From: Nicotiana tabacum
Lineage: Eukaryota > Streptophyta > Magnoliopsida > Solanales > Solanaceae
Assembly (NCBI RefSeq): GCF_000715075.1
Contig: NC_134081.1
Span: 112,132,289 to 112,196,288 of the forward strand
Length of the DNA stretch: 64,000 nt
Direction of reading: 5' to 3'
Positions 32,058-45,060 of the stretch are shown here, piece by piece. The position numbers were made by a program, and so were the translations under genes. How positions within the stretch are numbered: the stretch's first letter is position 1; every line of letters starts with the position of its first letter. Under the pieces are notes generated by a model. The model was not told the DNA's origin. It did not search any database and worked only from the letters and a program-made list of their open reading frames with translations.

Positions 32058-35000
32058 GTTAGGTTCACTTGGGTATCACGAGTCATAAGCAAGTCTAGTA
32101 AAGTCTTGCGGATCAGTACGGAGATGTCTGTACTTATCTTCGAGAGGCTGTAGGGCTATTAGGAGCACTTTCCTTCTTGATTTCCTCATCGTGCGGTTTG
32201 ATTCCATTGAGGCTTGTGCCTTTAGTTCCTTCCTACTCAATCTTATGCAACGTGAAGCGCTTGTTATCAATTGGGCATCGAGTAGTTGTATTGGTATTGC
32301 ATACGTGGTGCAAGATATTTTTCCCTATGTGTTCGGCCAGGCTATTATCGTCACTTGCGAAAGGATGTTTTGTTATTTCAGTCCAGTATTCGTACTTTCT
32401 ATGGTTTTGAGGCTATGCACGGATTGCTATGATGTTCATGCATTATTATCGCATAGTGTTGGTGTAATGGTAGGGTGATGGTCTATGTGTCGAGTCAGTG
32501 GATGACTTGAAGGGAGGAATTTTTAGTGCATGATTTAGAGGTTCAACATTTAATTCCAGCAAAGGAAGGGCAAACAGACTATGGATGTTCATGCTTTGGT
32601 TGATGGCGTAATGAGACTTGATATTTTCGAGCGTGGTGGAATTCTCATTTGTGATATGGTATCGTCGTCCTTGTTGGAACACATTAAAGATTCGCTTGTG
32701 TTATGGTCTTCTTTGATTTTGCCTTCGAGGCACGGTGTTATGAAATGGTGCCTAAGACGCAGTTATCAAAGATAGCAGTGTGTAGCGGTTTCGAATCGAA
32801 TGGATGATTCTAATGTTGATGGCTCGAGAAATATGATCTTCCAAGAGTTTTAGAGTTGGTAGAAATTCTTTAGTTCAGGTGCTACAGATATGGATTTGGT
32901 ACGAGGCAGCAGTTGGGCAACAAAGTATGAGGGAGGACATGGCGGGAAGTGTCTCGTGGTAGTTGAAATACTAGCAGGTCAAGTATGCACAACATAGGAT
33001 GAGGAGTTGCTTAAAAGAGATGGTTTAATCGAAGTAAGAGTGGAAAATTAGCATATGGATTCTATAGTAGGATAGCTGCATGCCTTGAGAAAGTATAGAA
33101 CAGTTTGGAAATCGTGATGAAGCGTGATTTGGTCTATGGATTTTATTTGGAATGATGGTTACTATATGAAGAAATATTGAATATGGCAGAAATGAGTTTG
33201 CTTGAAATAAAGAGGGGTGTGAAGATTTGATTATCGTTTCATATGCAATATGACTTGAGTTTGGAAGGTATTATTGAACTTTCAGTTGATGTCAATGGGG
33301 AAGGAGAAGACTTATACAGCTGGTGGGCGAGCATGGGTTCAGGTGAATTTACTGATTACATGGTAGTTATACCCAGTGTAGTATCGTTGGAAGATGTCGG
33401 TAAGGAATTCCACAGGTGGGTTATCTCCTGTGAGCAGGCTAGCGGTTGCGCGATGTGGATGAAGCTTCTGCGAAGAATACTACTTGCTACCCAGTAAGAG
33501 GTTGAATATAGGATTGTGATAGATGATTCAGAATGTTCATGAAAGGCTTAACAAAGACTTCGAGAAATTTGGCGGGTTAAAAGTGCGAGATCATGGTAAT
33601 TGAGAAGGAGGAATCGTTGTGGGATCTACATTATCTGATGATAGCTTAAAGCTAAGTGGGGAGATCCTTCCCTCCCCCCGTCTACGATTGGATCTTGTGG
33701 TTGTCTGCTTGTGCGGTTTCTGGTTACCGATGTGTTGGTGGATTATTTATGACTAAGAAAAGAAGAATATCAGGAGTAATTTGAGAAAGGAACTTGATAA
33801 ATGTGTGTTATACTTCACCTTATCAATCGAGGTGCAGGTTTTGGGTAGGCTCCGAGTTTATGCTTCTTGTGGATGTAATGTACAAGGGAAAGAATTCAGC
33901 TGGGTGCTTCTTTGAGAGTGTGTTCATGTGCTAGCAGGGTGTTGACGTTTAGTTATATTCGGGATTCAGGTCAGAGTGGGTGACTCTCAACAACGGTCCT
34001 AGTGGGTTCAAGAATTAAAGTGCAGTGCCTGAGGATTTCAGGTCCGTTGTGTGGTTAAGGATCAAGTTTTCATAGGGGATTACGAACCGAACTTGAAATG
34101 TTCTATGTTATCATCGGGTATGCGATGTAGTATTGGAGGAAAGGAAGAAATAGCTTCGGATTCGGGGAAGGTCTTGCAAAATGGGTGTACCAGTTGGAGA
34201 TGTTATTGTGCGCATAAATAGGGTATGAGATAGCTCATGAGTATTGAGATGATGTGGTCTCGTGACGCAGGTCAATCGGGATGAGTGCGGATTGAGTTCG
34301 TTATATTGTGAATGGAGCTACTATTATTTCTAAGAAAAGTCGAGAGTAAATTGGAAGAAGTTGGGTCGGTTAGTAATGGTTGAATCAGCATGATTGTGGC
34401 AGTGATTAGTTCCTTCAGCGTGAAATTATACATGTGGTTTGTGGTTGTACGCGTGGGTTTGAGTGCCACCACAACTTGATTGACTTGGGATGTATTTGAT
34501 TCTAATGGCCTTGTTGTGTAAATGGATCCAGGAAGAGTCATGATGGTTTAGACCACGACTTGAGGTTTGTATTTTCTGGGGTTTGGGAATTCAGTTGCGT
34601 GTTGCATTGGTTCTTGTGAAATGAGCTAAGTGAAAGGTTTCTAGCCTATGAAGTGTTATTCTACCAGTAGTTCAGGGGTTATGATGAATTCTTGTATTCT
34701 CGCGTAGCGGCATGATAGATGAAGTGAGCGGCATGGGAATTTGGAAGTTAAGGATCAAGGTTGTGGTTCAGTGTTGACAAGAATGTCACGAGCTCTGGTG
34801 AGCCGGGAAGAATTTAGATGTTCCGAGTAAGCTGACATTATCCTAATGTCGCTTGGGAATGGTGTTATGTGGAAGGAGCATTGTGTATTGATTTGCGGGT
34901 TCTTGAATTGCTTTACAGATTAGTCCGGTTAGTGGTATGGATGTGCAGACTTTGCTACCTAGTGTGGAAGGTCGTGGAAGCGTACCCCACTGGGAGATTT

Positions 35001-36386
35001 GTGTAAGCATGACATGTTAGTCACTTGATTGTTAAAAATTAAAACCAAGTATGGAGGTTATGGTAGTATCGCAAATGTGAGAGTTTATGCCTGAGAGGCA
35101 TTCTATTCCTTGGGTTGTGGACTGTGTGAGTTTGTTTCAGATTTGATGGTTGTTCTTATGTGTCATGAATAAGGCCACTGTGGATCTTTGGAAGGTTATT
35201 GACCCAATGTGGTATGATCAGAATCAGTTTGAGGTTAGTTGTTGGGTCTAATGTGAATGTGTGCTCTACGTCAGGTCGGATGTGTCCATTGTTATAGCAT
35301 TGCTACGGAGGAGTCTTCGGGCATTGGATATTATTCCCATCGTCAGCTATTCCATGTAAACCTCTATTGTTCCATGTGGGTTATGAGACGACTTGATTAT
35401 TTTCACGTGTGCTGGGGTCCCGTGTAGCTTGTGGGGTTATATGAGCAGGATGGCTCTCGAGATGCATATCATATTATGGCTTGACGTGTGTTTTCTTCTT
35501 GATTGTTTCGTGCAGATCAGGTGGCACGCCGCCACAGGTATATTGTTGGATCGGGTTGCATGCCATAATAGTGAGATATTGAGCATAGTTCCTTACACTT
35601 ATTTTTGTGTGCCTTGTTTTCATCCCTGAGGTAGGTTCATAGCATCTATTCGATCGTTTTATTCGTTACGCAGGATGGGTACTTCCATGTCAGAGTACGT
35701 TCTTCCTTATGAATTATATTCGAGTTGTAGCTTGTTGGCACTTTGATGGTGCAACATAAGATCTTGGTCAGTATTTGAGGTGACTCATTGCCTGAGCAGT
35801 TTGTACTGGGTGGGACGAGATTATTGGACCAGAAATTAGTGCAATCAGATTTATATAAAATATATTTAAGAGCAGATATCGTTATTCAGTTCAAAATAAT
35901 GGTCCTTGTCAGGAGGAGAGACTCCATGATTTGTTGATTCGGCAGGTGGTTATTAGTTTCTACACATCTCTTCCGTCGTGGCAGTATTGCGAGGGTTGGA
36001 ACAGGACTTGTATACGTCATTAGATGTGTTGTGTGCATCAGATTTGTGGAATTTGTAGCTATTGTCATTAGAGGATGTTTTTATGGTCAAGCGACATATG
36101 TGGTGCATGGTGTGATTTCAGCGGAGGAGCATGGTCGTGTTGGGTGCAGTGTGTTAGGGTTTGTGCGGTGATCGTATGTTAGAATCAGGTCTTGTAGAGA
36201 AATTCGGAGGTTGGAATTTGGTTCTAAGACTTATTGACTAATAAAGAGGGAGAATCCTTAGTCTTATTCGAGCTAATGGGTTTAACTGGGTTGTGGTGGC
36301 ACGAGTAGGTGCACGAGGTGTTAAACAGTGATTTTGGACAATTCTGGAGCAGTCCTTAGCATGTTCGAGGACGAACATATGTTTTT
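32058..36386 (+). repeat. Noncoding internal region of element C, about 4.3 kb
   Basis: No long frame survives, yet the sequence aligns along most of its length with 55570-58780 and 60220-63990 of element H. The start matches the leader of coding gypsy elements and the end has ATGTTCGAGGACGAAC, the polyprotein end signature. A decayed stretch at 32580-33060 derives from pol. The stretch 33060-36300 is not recognisably coding. Confidence 0.8.
32580..33060 (+). pseudogene. Decayed RNase H-integrase junction (element C)
   Basis: Translated with stops and shifts, it shows MDVHALVDGVMRLDIFE and SSSLLEHIKD, matching the linker of element A (MDVQDLANQFVRLDVSE, RSSLFEHI). Further on are traces of the PNVDGLRE block and, near 32985, QVKYAQH beside the lost CLNC finger. 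It shows that the noncoding internal region arose from an autonomous gypsy element. Confidence 0.6.
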
Positions 36387-36398
36387 AGTGGGGGAGAA
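36387..36398 (+). other. Polypurine tract of element C
   Basis: AGTGGGGGAGAA directly precedes the 3' LTR start TGTAATGACCC at 36399. Confidence 0.88.
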
Positions 36399-38882
36399 TG
36401 TAATGACCCGATCGGTCGTTTTGAGCTCTAGCACGTCATTCGGCAGTTTGAGGATTTGAGTAGCTTCACTTAAGGTATTATGACTTGTACGTGTGGTCGG
36501 AATTGAATTTCGGGAAGTTCGGTATTGATTTTGAAAGAAAATTATTATTTTGGAAGCTTTAAGTTAGAAGAATTGACTAAGGTTTGACGTTTGAGTAAAT
36601 AACCTCGGAATCGGGATTTGAAGGTTCCAATAAGTTTGTATGGTGATTTCGGACTTGGGCGTATGTCCGAGTTGAGTATCAGATCACCCGGGAGCATTTC
36701 AATGCTGATTATGGAAGGTTGGCATTTTGAAGGTTTAAGAATTTCTTAAGTTTGATTTGAAGTGGACTTTGGTGTCATCGATGTCCGTTTGAGGTTCTGA
36801 GTCTTGAAATAGGTTCATATTGTGATTTATGAATTGTATGCAAAGTTTGGCATCGTTCCGGAATGCTTTGGTATGGTTCGGACGCGTTCGTCGAATTTGA
36901 AAGTTTGAAAAGTTTAAAGAAGGATCTTGATCGTCGATTTGTAGTTTTGATGTTGTTTGGCGTGATTTGAGGCATTCACTAGGTCTGTGTCATGTTTTGG
37001 ATTATGTTGGTATGTTTGGACGGGGTATCGGGTGCGAATCAGATCGAAAACAGATCGAGCATGGAATTTGAGGACATGCTGCTGCTGCTGAAACCTGGTG
37101 CAATCGCACCTGCGGAAAAAGTGGCCATAGGTGCGGTCACGCAGGTGCAAGGATGAAATCGTAGATGTGATATTCGTTGGGGAAGTCTGGGAGCGCAGGT
37201 GCGAGGAGATGTCCGCACCTATGAAGCCGCATATGCAGAGAAGAAGCATAGAATCAGAGGTTGGACAAGAAGGCCTAGGCCGCAGAAGCAGCCAAGGACG
37301 CGCAGGTGCGCGAGCGGAGAAGCGATTGAGGCCTGCAGAAGCGGAATGCGAGCTGGGCATCTGGGGTCGTAGAAGCGGACGATCTCCGCACGTATGGGAG
37401 CATAGGAGCGGGAGATGGACCGCAGAAGCTGTCGCGCAAGAGCGTGAGTTTTGTCCGCAGATGCGGATTTGCCTGGCCTTAGAGGAAACCGCACCTGCGA
37501 TGGATTTGTCCGTAGGTGCGGAGTCGCGGGTGCGACTATTTGGCCGCAGGTACGATGATCGGGCTGGGCAGTGTGATTTTTAAAATAAGGGTTTGGCTCA
37601 TTTTCACTTCATATCGTCCATGGGAGACAATTTTGGAGTGCCATCTTCATCATCTATTATGGGCTAAGTGATTTCTTCACATTGTGAGTTAAATACATGG
37701 TTCATATGTGGATTTAAGCATGAGAATTAGTAGAAATTTAAAATTTTGGTAGAAAATCTAGAAAATTGATATTTTTGGATTTTGACCATGAAATTGGACA
37801 TGGAATTTGGAATAAGTTATATATTTTTGGAATTTGGATTTTGACCATGAAATTGGTAAAATCAGTTTATCTTCGAAAATTTTCGGAATTCGGGCACGTG
37901 GGCCTGAGGGTTAACTTTATTGACTTTTAGAGCGCAGTTGTGGATTGTAAGTAATTGATTAATTATAAGCATTTGGAGTATATTTTTATTGGTTGCACGT
38001 TGTTTGACTAGTTTTGAAGACACGAGCATGGGGTTGGTGTTTGAGTGGCGTTGGAGCCGGTTATGAAACTTCAGAGCGAGGTAAGTCTCATGTCTAACCT
38101 TGTAAGGGGGAAACTACCCCTAGGTGATATTTATTGTTATCTGCAACTAGTTGTGGGTGCTACGTATGCATGAGGTGACGAGAGTCTGTACGTAGCTAAA
38201 ACATGTTTATGTCCGGGTAGACTTAGGACTTTATCATGTAATAATTAAATTATTTGAACTCGTTCTGTTGGCTTAATTAATTAAAGTTATAACTGAATTT
38301 GATTTAGAAATAAATATATGTACAATAGGCCGAGCCTTAACACTTCAAGTTGTGGGTGATTTATTTGAGAAGCGTAATGACTATATTCGTTATGTGCTCA
38401 TGTACTGTATTGTAAACACGTGTCTCATAATTCGGTAACTTATTTCCTTTCTTGTGGAGTTGGCCGAATGCCTCAAGGATATATAGATGCATCTATGGTT
38501 CATGCCGCACAACCCTCGGTAGTGTACACATTATTCTGGATCGGGCCGAACGACCTCGGTGGAATCATGCATTATAACGCCATTAGTCCAAATATTCACG
38601 AGATAAACCTTCCACTGATGTCCGGCGTTTTATATGGTATTCCTTATTTATATGAGTTTGACACTTGACATTTTCTCAGTTGTTAAGGTATAATACAAGA
38701 TCTAGGAATTCATGCTTTAAGAGGAATAATCGGAAGATTATGTAATTTGCAGATTTACTCCATCATTGTCGTATGCTTCAAACCTGCTTATGTTTTATTA
38801 TTTTGCTTTATTGGACCTTTAGTAAGTGTCGATGTCGACCCCTCGCCACTATTTCTCCAGGGTTAGGTTAGATACTTACTCG
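36399..38882 (+). repeat. 3' LTR of element C, first piece
   Basis: Starts TGTAATGACCCGATCGGTC (with an 8-bp palindrome CCGATCGG) and runs to the insertion point of element E at 38882. The GC-rich block 37080-37565 mixes GCGCAGGTGCG, CGCAGAAGCG and related units. The donor-like site seen in the 5' LTR reads GGGCTAAGTG here (37660-37670), so one donor is lost. Frames across the GC-rich block are not genes. Confidence 0.9.
37080..37565. repeat. CGCAGGTGCG / CGCAGAAGCG block in LTR C
   Basis: More than fifteen imperfect copies of a GCG-nnnn-CGC type unit in about 490 bp, with GC content far above the flanks. The truncated 5' LTR keeps the last third (30100-30270). Confidence 0.85.
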
Positions 38883-39530
38883 TGTCACGACCTAAAAATC
38901 CCACCGCATGCGTCGTGATTGTACTTAGTTTCTACGACTAAGTAAGCCGATTATAACTACAATTCAAGCCCATTTTTTTTTGTATAGAAACCAACATCGG
39001 AAATAATTACAAACAACCTCCCAAGGCTGGTAATACTGAGTCATGAACCCTAACTGAATACATGAAATGATCTCAAGGATCAAATACTCAATACTGTTTG
39101 AATAATAATTAATAGTACAATAAAATAGAAAGACTTCAAGGGACTGCAATGACCAAGCAGCTCTACTTTGAATCCTTGCGATCACACTCTAACTCTGTCC
39201 GAGTCCGATAGCTCCAATACCTGGATCTACACAAAAATGTGCAGAAGTATAGTATGAGTACACCACAGTCGGTACCCAGTAAGTATCAAGACTAACCTCA
39301 GTGGAGTAGTGACGAAGTACAGTCAAGATACTTACTAGTCTAATAACCTTGTGATATAGTATACAATAATAATAGGAAAACAAATAACAATGATGGCAAC
39401 AGTAATCAACCAGTGATATACACAGTAGGGTAACAAGAACACCATAAATATTGCTCAACAAATAATGAATACCAGTACAACCAATTAATCAAGTCCTTCA
39501 AATATAAATCTTTCGCCTACATGTTTTTCA

Positions 39531-39770
39531 AATAATAATCTTCAGTATATAATTCTTTCTAATAAATATATTTCGAATATACTTCCTTCAAATAAATATC
39601 TTTCAAATATAATTCTTTCAAATAAATCTCTTTCCAATATAATTCCTTCAAATAAATATCTTTCAAATATAATTCCTTTAAATAAATATCTTTCAAATAT
39701 AATTCTTTCAAATAAATCTCTTTCAAATATAATTCTTTCAAATAAATATCTTTCAAATTAAAGTCACCCT
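39531..39770. repeat. 30-bp AT-rich tandem array in LTR E (left copy)
   Basis: About eight imperfect units TTTCAAATATAATTCTTTCA followed by AATAAATATC. The minus-strand frame reads as a monotonous KEIYLKELYLKD peptide, an artefact of the repeat. The right LTR has the same array at 45712-45945. Confidence 0.9.
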
Positions 39771-39819
39771 GTGACACCTCATTTCAAAATTATAAAATAC
39801 TGGTCTCATCCCACTTTCA

Positions 39820-40005
39820 TATTTCCACGACACCTCGTGCCAATTCCTCTATCACAACCGCACGGATAACTCACGTGCCAAAATCATCATCATTTACTCA
39901 TGGCACCTCGTGCCCACATTTCATATCACAGCTGAACGGACAATTCACGTGCCAATATCATCATTATTTACTCACGGCACCTCGTGCCCACATTTCATTT
40001 CATAA
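39820..40005. repeat. GGCACCTCGTGCC hairpin array in LTR E (left copy)
   Basis: Three units of about 72 bp with GGCACCTCGTGCC (5-bp stem, CTC loop) alternating with ACGTGCCAA. The equivalent in the right LTR is at 46000-46180. Family counterpart of the GGCACG..CGTGC arrays in LTRs A and B. Confidence 0.85.
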
Positions 40006-40204
40006 TCCGCCTGGCAATAGCCACAAGCTTCCAATTTCAACATAGATCAGACTATTATCAATTTTACCAAAACAACAAGACAAATTGCACCAGATATAAC
40101 AATAAACACAAGAAAAATCACAACATCTCATGAAAATTACCAACGTAATAACCCCACATCATCACATAAAAATTACAAACATAATAACTCCACATCATCA
40201 CATA

Positions 40205-40465
40205 TCATCCGTGACAATAGCCACCCTTATCTCTCCTATAGCCACCCTTATTACTCCTATGATAGCCTCCCTTATCCCTCAGCCCTGACAATATCAATAG
40301 CCACCCTTATCGCTCCTATAGCCACCCTTATCGCTCCGTATAATAGCCACCCTTATCATTCTGCCCAGACAATATCCCAACGCATATAACTACAGTGAAA
40401 TGCCACCGTTATACCCACATAATATCATCAGTGAAATGCCACCCTTGTATCCTCATAATAATAAC
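40205..40465. repeat. AATAGCCACCCTTAT repeats in LTR E (left copy)
   Basis: About eight irregular copies of a 20-35 bp unit around ATAGCCACCCTTATC, plus GAAATGCCACC variants. The right LTR has a shorter version (46390-46610), so copy number differs between the two LTRs. Confidence 0.8.
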
Positions 40466-41599
40466 TAAAATCACACAATAATTTACACGGAATATTATAA
40501 CGACAACGCAACACAATCAATTCCTATCACAATTTTCCCAACGACCACAACCAATTCCAATGATATAGTAAACTCAATAAATTTCTCAAAAATAGCCCAA
40601 GGCTCTACACAACGTATATAAAACCTCAAAATAATCAACAGAGATAGAAAATACTCAGTATAGGGCAACACCTTCATTAATCCAAATTCTTGATAATTAT
40701 ATTAACGCCTCAGTTTAAACTTATTTCATTAATTATTTGCTGATGGAAAATCCATAATATAATTATTTTCAGGAAATATCAAATCAACAAACTCATGGAA
40801 TTCACATAAATATTCAAGTAACAATCACATCAAATTGTCACATAAAAATAAATTCAACAAACGAGAATTGAGGCATGGCAAATAGATGATTTAATAAATG
40901 CCAACAATCATCCAATTTACTATACAATAATACCTAAGACTGTAACCCAATAAAATTTGTACATATAAGCCCGAGTACATACTTGTCACCTCACGTACAC
41001 GGCTTTTCACATTTCACAAATGGCACATAAGACTCGATGCCTAAGGGGTAATTCCCCCACTCAAGGTTAGGCAAGATACTAATCTTTTTGAAGTTATGCC
41101 GATATTCTAAAATTTCCTTCTTGCTTGAATTAACCTCCGGACAGCTCAAATCTATCCAAATTAATTGTATAACTACGTTAAAATTCATCGGAAATAATTT
41201 CGGATACTAAAATGTCGACTTAAAATTTTATTCTTAAAAGTCAACAAAAGTCAACGCGGGGCTCGGCTCTCGGAACCCGACATAATTTTTATGAAATCCG
41301 AACACTCATTCTGATACGAGTTCAACCACACCAATTTTATCAAATTCCGATAACAACTCGACCTCCAAATCATAAATTTTCGTTCTTGAAAAGTTTTCGA
41401 AAAAACTGGTTTTCTTTCATTTAAATTCGAATTAAACGATGAATATAACCATGGATTTATGAAATATAATCACTTTCGGATATAGGAAACTTACCTAAGT
41501 CAATGTCGTGAATAAATCCTCCAAAATCGCCCAAACATCGAGCTCCAAAATCTCAATCGAAAATGGCGAAATGATCATTTTTGATCCTTTAGTTTCGTC

Positions 41600-41980
41600 T
41601 AGTTTTCGCTTCTGCAGACTGACTGTGCGCTTCGGCGATGTTGCTTTTGCGATGCCATCATCGCTTCTGTTAAGAGCACTGCCCAGGTGAAGGCTCACAC
41701 TTGGGGACACTAGCTTCGCCTCTGCACAACCGCATGCGCGTCCATTGTTGCGCTTATGCGATGTTGTTCGCTTTTGCGATGCCAACATCGCACTTGCAAT
41801 ATCGCAGGTGCGCTCCACTGCTCTGCTTCTGCGATCAACGTTGCCCAGCTTCATTCAGATCACTTCTATGACAATAAGCTCGGTTATGCAAGGTCGCTTC
41901 TGCGAGGTCGTTTCTGCAAGGTCGCTTCTGCGAGGTCGTTTCTGCGAGGTCTCTTTTGCGATCAATTTCTCGCAGAAGCG
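41600..41980. repeat. CGCTTCTGCG block in LTR E (left copy)
   Basis: Roughly twelve copies of TCGCTTCTGCGA-like units, including a run of GAGGTCGCTTCTGC repeats at 41890-41955 that is absent from the right LTR (47755-48085). Frames on both strands here are artefacts. Confidence 0.87.
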
Positions 41981-42694
41981 GTTGCATTAGTTGCTGTCCA
42001 GAACAACAGAATTCCAGCAGCTTTCTTCAAGTTCAAATCGATCCGTTAACCATTCGGAATCTACCCGAGGCCCTCAGGACTTTAACCAAATATATCAACA
42101 TATACCAAAATAAAATACAAACTTAGTCGAGGCTTCAAACCACGTCAAACAACGTCGAAATTATGAATCACGCATCGAATCAAATTATGAGTTTTCAAAT
42201 CTTCCAACTTCTATATTTTGCGCCGAAACGTATCAAATCAATCCAGAATGACTTCAAATTTTGCACACAGGTCATAAATGACGTAATGGAACTGTTCCAA
42301 TTTTCGGAATAGAAATCAACCTCGTTATAAAAAATTCAACCTTCCATCGAACTCTCCAAAAACTTATATTTTTTAACTTTTGCCAAAATGCGTCGAATTG
42401 TCCTATGGACTTCCAAATCTAAATCTGGACACACGCCTAAGTCCGAAATCATCATACGAAGCTGTTGACATCATCAAAATTTTATTCTGGAGTCGTTGCT
42501 CAACAGTCAAATTTTGATCAACTCTTTTCATTTCAAGCTTCAAAATGAGAATTGTTCTTTTAATTTAATTTCGAATCTTCCGAAAATCAAACTCGACCAC
42601 ACCCGCGGGTCATAATACATATTATGAAGCTGCTCGAAACCTATAGTCACTGAACGGGGCGTAAATTCTCAAAACGACAAGTCAGATCGTTACA

Positions 42695-45060
42695 TTCTCC
42701 CCCTCTTAAACATTCGTTCGTCCTCGAACGTACCAAGAATTATTCTGATGACATTGAATTACTGAGTGCATTATTTCACACATACTCACGGGTAATTCTT
42801 CATTACCGTAAATTTAACAGGGGTCCGACAACACCATCTCAGTTGAGATTATTTCTTTTATCCACATTTATAAATTTTAAAACCAATTTCTTACACTCCA
42901 AACATTTCCAAAAGACTTGATTTTTCACATCAACACACTGTATTAGTCTCAACCGGTTGTAGCAACTCGTGCCAACACACACATCATACGTATGCCCATA
43001 ACCACATCTCTGGACATAATAGATGTTCATAATTAATTCCAGCATCATCAATTTACCTCATATAAACCAAAACCTCGTTTCAAATTTTCACAACACTGAC
43101 AACAAAACGTGAGGCATGAAAACCTCATAACTATTTACCCAACTTAATGAGTCACATTTAACGCCACCTGGGCACTCACCTCGTGGGCTAAAACTCAATA
43201 ATTACAACACAAATATAGTTAAATATGCACAATAACATATAAAAAAATTATCAAATAAGTCTAACAGGCATGACTCTCTATTAATACTATAGTACAAATT
43301 TAAATTTCACAAAGGGAGAATTTAAACATATAAATTTTTACCACAAGGACCTCGTCCTTATATAACTTCCACCGCGGCTTATAGCCCGATTTAAATATTT
43401 CACATCATATAAAAATTATGAGGATCTCGTCCTCAACTTTGCATCACAAGTATTTTGCACATTGTGCCAATTGAAAATTTTCCATTCCCCCTTTTTCTTC
43501 TTTTTTTTTTTTAAATAAATTCTGTGAAACAACTTCACAACACACAATGAACCCCCATATAGGTGGGGCATATAATTCACAAATTTTAATCAAACTATCC
43601 CGAATTTATATCAAAACCCACTGTAGTGAGTAACAGAAAATCACTTTTGGACTCTTAGCCCTCAATAGTGTACAAAACAAAATGCTAGACACGGGCTAAC
43701 ACCATCAAATCTCTCAACATTGATAAACATGTGAGTGGTGTACAAAGTCACTAACTCACCATACATGGAGCATAATAGGAGGTCTCACCTCGATAATTTG
43801 AATTGAATCGAACTAAGAACAATGCTCCTCTATTATGAACTAAATCATACCTGTAACGACACCATCTGGTATAGTGGCCTCAGCCATACCATATCAATTA
43901 TATCAACGAGTTGGGCCTCCCCCTCTAGGGCGCCCCTTTACCTGCATGTCCTCCACCCCTAACTGACTATGCATGTGGGGTAGTAACTGGAATAGAGCCT
44001 GTAGCATGAGTATTCTGATGAAACCCGCCTCTCCCAAGTCTTGGACAATCTCTCATGATGTTCCTAGTATCACCACACTGATAACAACCCCTCTGCAGGT
44101 TTGACAACCATTATAGGAACCCTGTGTCGGTGGTGCATTAAAAGAACTTACTGGAGCACTCCGAGTATTCTGAAATTATTTCCATGACCCTGCTGATACT
44201 GAAATGTAGAATTATTAAGGACGCGGGAATACCGCAAGTCCCAGTATAATCCCATACAAATCTTAGCTCTTAATCATATACAAGTTTTTGAGAACCTTTC
44301 AATACCACATAAATACATCTCAGGCCAAAATTGATATAACACATGACCCCACAATCTGATCGTTGATAGTGGACTCCCCTCACTTGGCGCGAGGCCATAG
44401 GATACATTCCGATGATCCACAATACTAACCTTCATCACTCGTAATACACCGGTCATAAGACACCACAAGCCATTTATTTGGTTCATGTCATCCTCGTGAC
44501 AGTTAAACTCGCTTCCTCCAGTGTCTTGGCTGCTAGTATGTACCCTTCGCTAAATAGAAATCCCATACGAACCACATAGTCTCTAATACCCCAAACTATC
44601 TTCAGATCTACATCCACCTCATGACCCTACCACGATTGTGACGATTAGGCAACTAATTAAACCTTCTTAAGATCTTACTTATCAACCAGATGTCAGAACC
44701 TGCTGCACCCCATGTGCACAACTGAATGATCTCTTAATACATCCGCATTCTCGATCTGGACGACACGTGGTAATAATGGTTGAGCAACCCTATGTCCCTT
44801 ATAACCCCTCTGTATTATCACGAACCGTTAGCGCATAGTTGATACCGAGTGCGCAATTTCATACACGAGTGGATGCAAAAGAACATAAGATATATGCTTC
44901 AAGCTGAATAAATTCCGCACGATAAGGAATGAAAGAAGTGGAAATGTTTCCTACTAGTTCTATAGCCTCTCGACGATAAGTACAGACATCTCCGTACCGA
45001 TCCGCAAGACTCTACTAAACTCGTTCGTGACTCGTAGAACCTAGAGCTATGATACCAACT
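42695..45060 (-). repeat. Internal region of element E (gag traces only)
   Basis: On the minus strand: PBS TGGTATCATAGC (45046-45057, one mismatch), a leader like that of other elements to about 44900, about 600 bp without recognisable coding content, a gag zinc-knuckle region (44000-44180), about 1.1 kb conserved with element B (25200-26300), and the tract GTTTAAGAGGGGGAGAA (42695-42711). No protease, RT, RNase H or integrase motif is visible. Confidence 0.82.
44045..44086 (-). pseudogene. Gag zinc knuckle remnant (element E)
   Basis: The minus strand encodes CYQCGDTRNIMRDC, a CX2C-X4-H-X4-C pattern in which the His is Asn. It is surrounded by Pro/Ser/Gly-rich gag-like residues with stops. 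It probably no longer binds zinc normally. Confidence 0.75.

Larger units (their letters stand above)
38883..42694 (-). repeat. 3' LTR of element E
   Basis: Contains, left to right, the end hairpin (TCACGAC 38885-38891 with GTCGTGA 38912-38918), the acceptor block (39225-39290), 30-bp AT-rich repeats (39531-39760), GGCACCTCGTGCC hairpins (39825-39995), CCACCCTTAT repeats (40210-40460), donor-like sites (near 41070 and 41490) and a CGCTTCTGCG block (41605-41975). Confidence 0.92.

Noticed and set aside
37131..37583. Long open frames over the GC-rich block of LTR C
   Set aside because: Frames come from GC-rich short repeats; the partner LTR and other families do not preserve them and no domain is visible.
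39559..39777. Repetitive protein-like frame (KEIYLKELYLKD units) on the minus strand
   Set aside because: It is a translation of the 30-bp AT-rich LTR minisatellite; the other LTR copy does not keep the frame.
41495..42049. Open frames on both strands in LTR E, also 47730-48120
   Set aside because: Overlapping opposite-strand frames in CGCTTCTGCG repeats; not conserved between the two LTRs.
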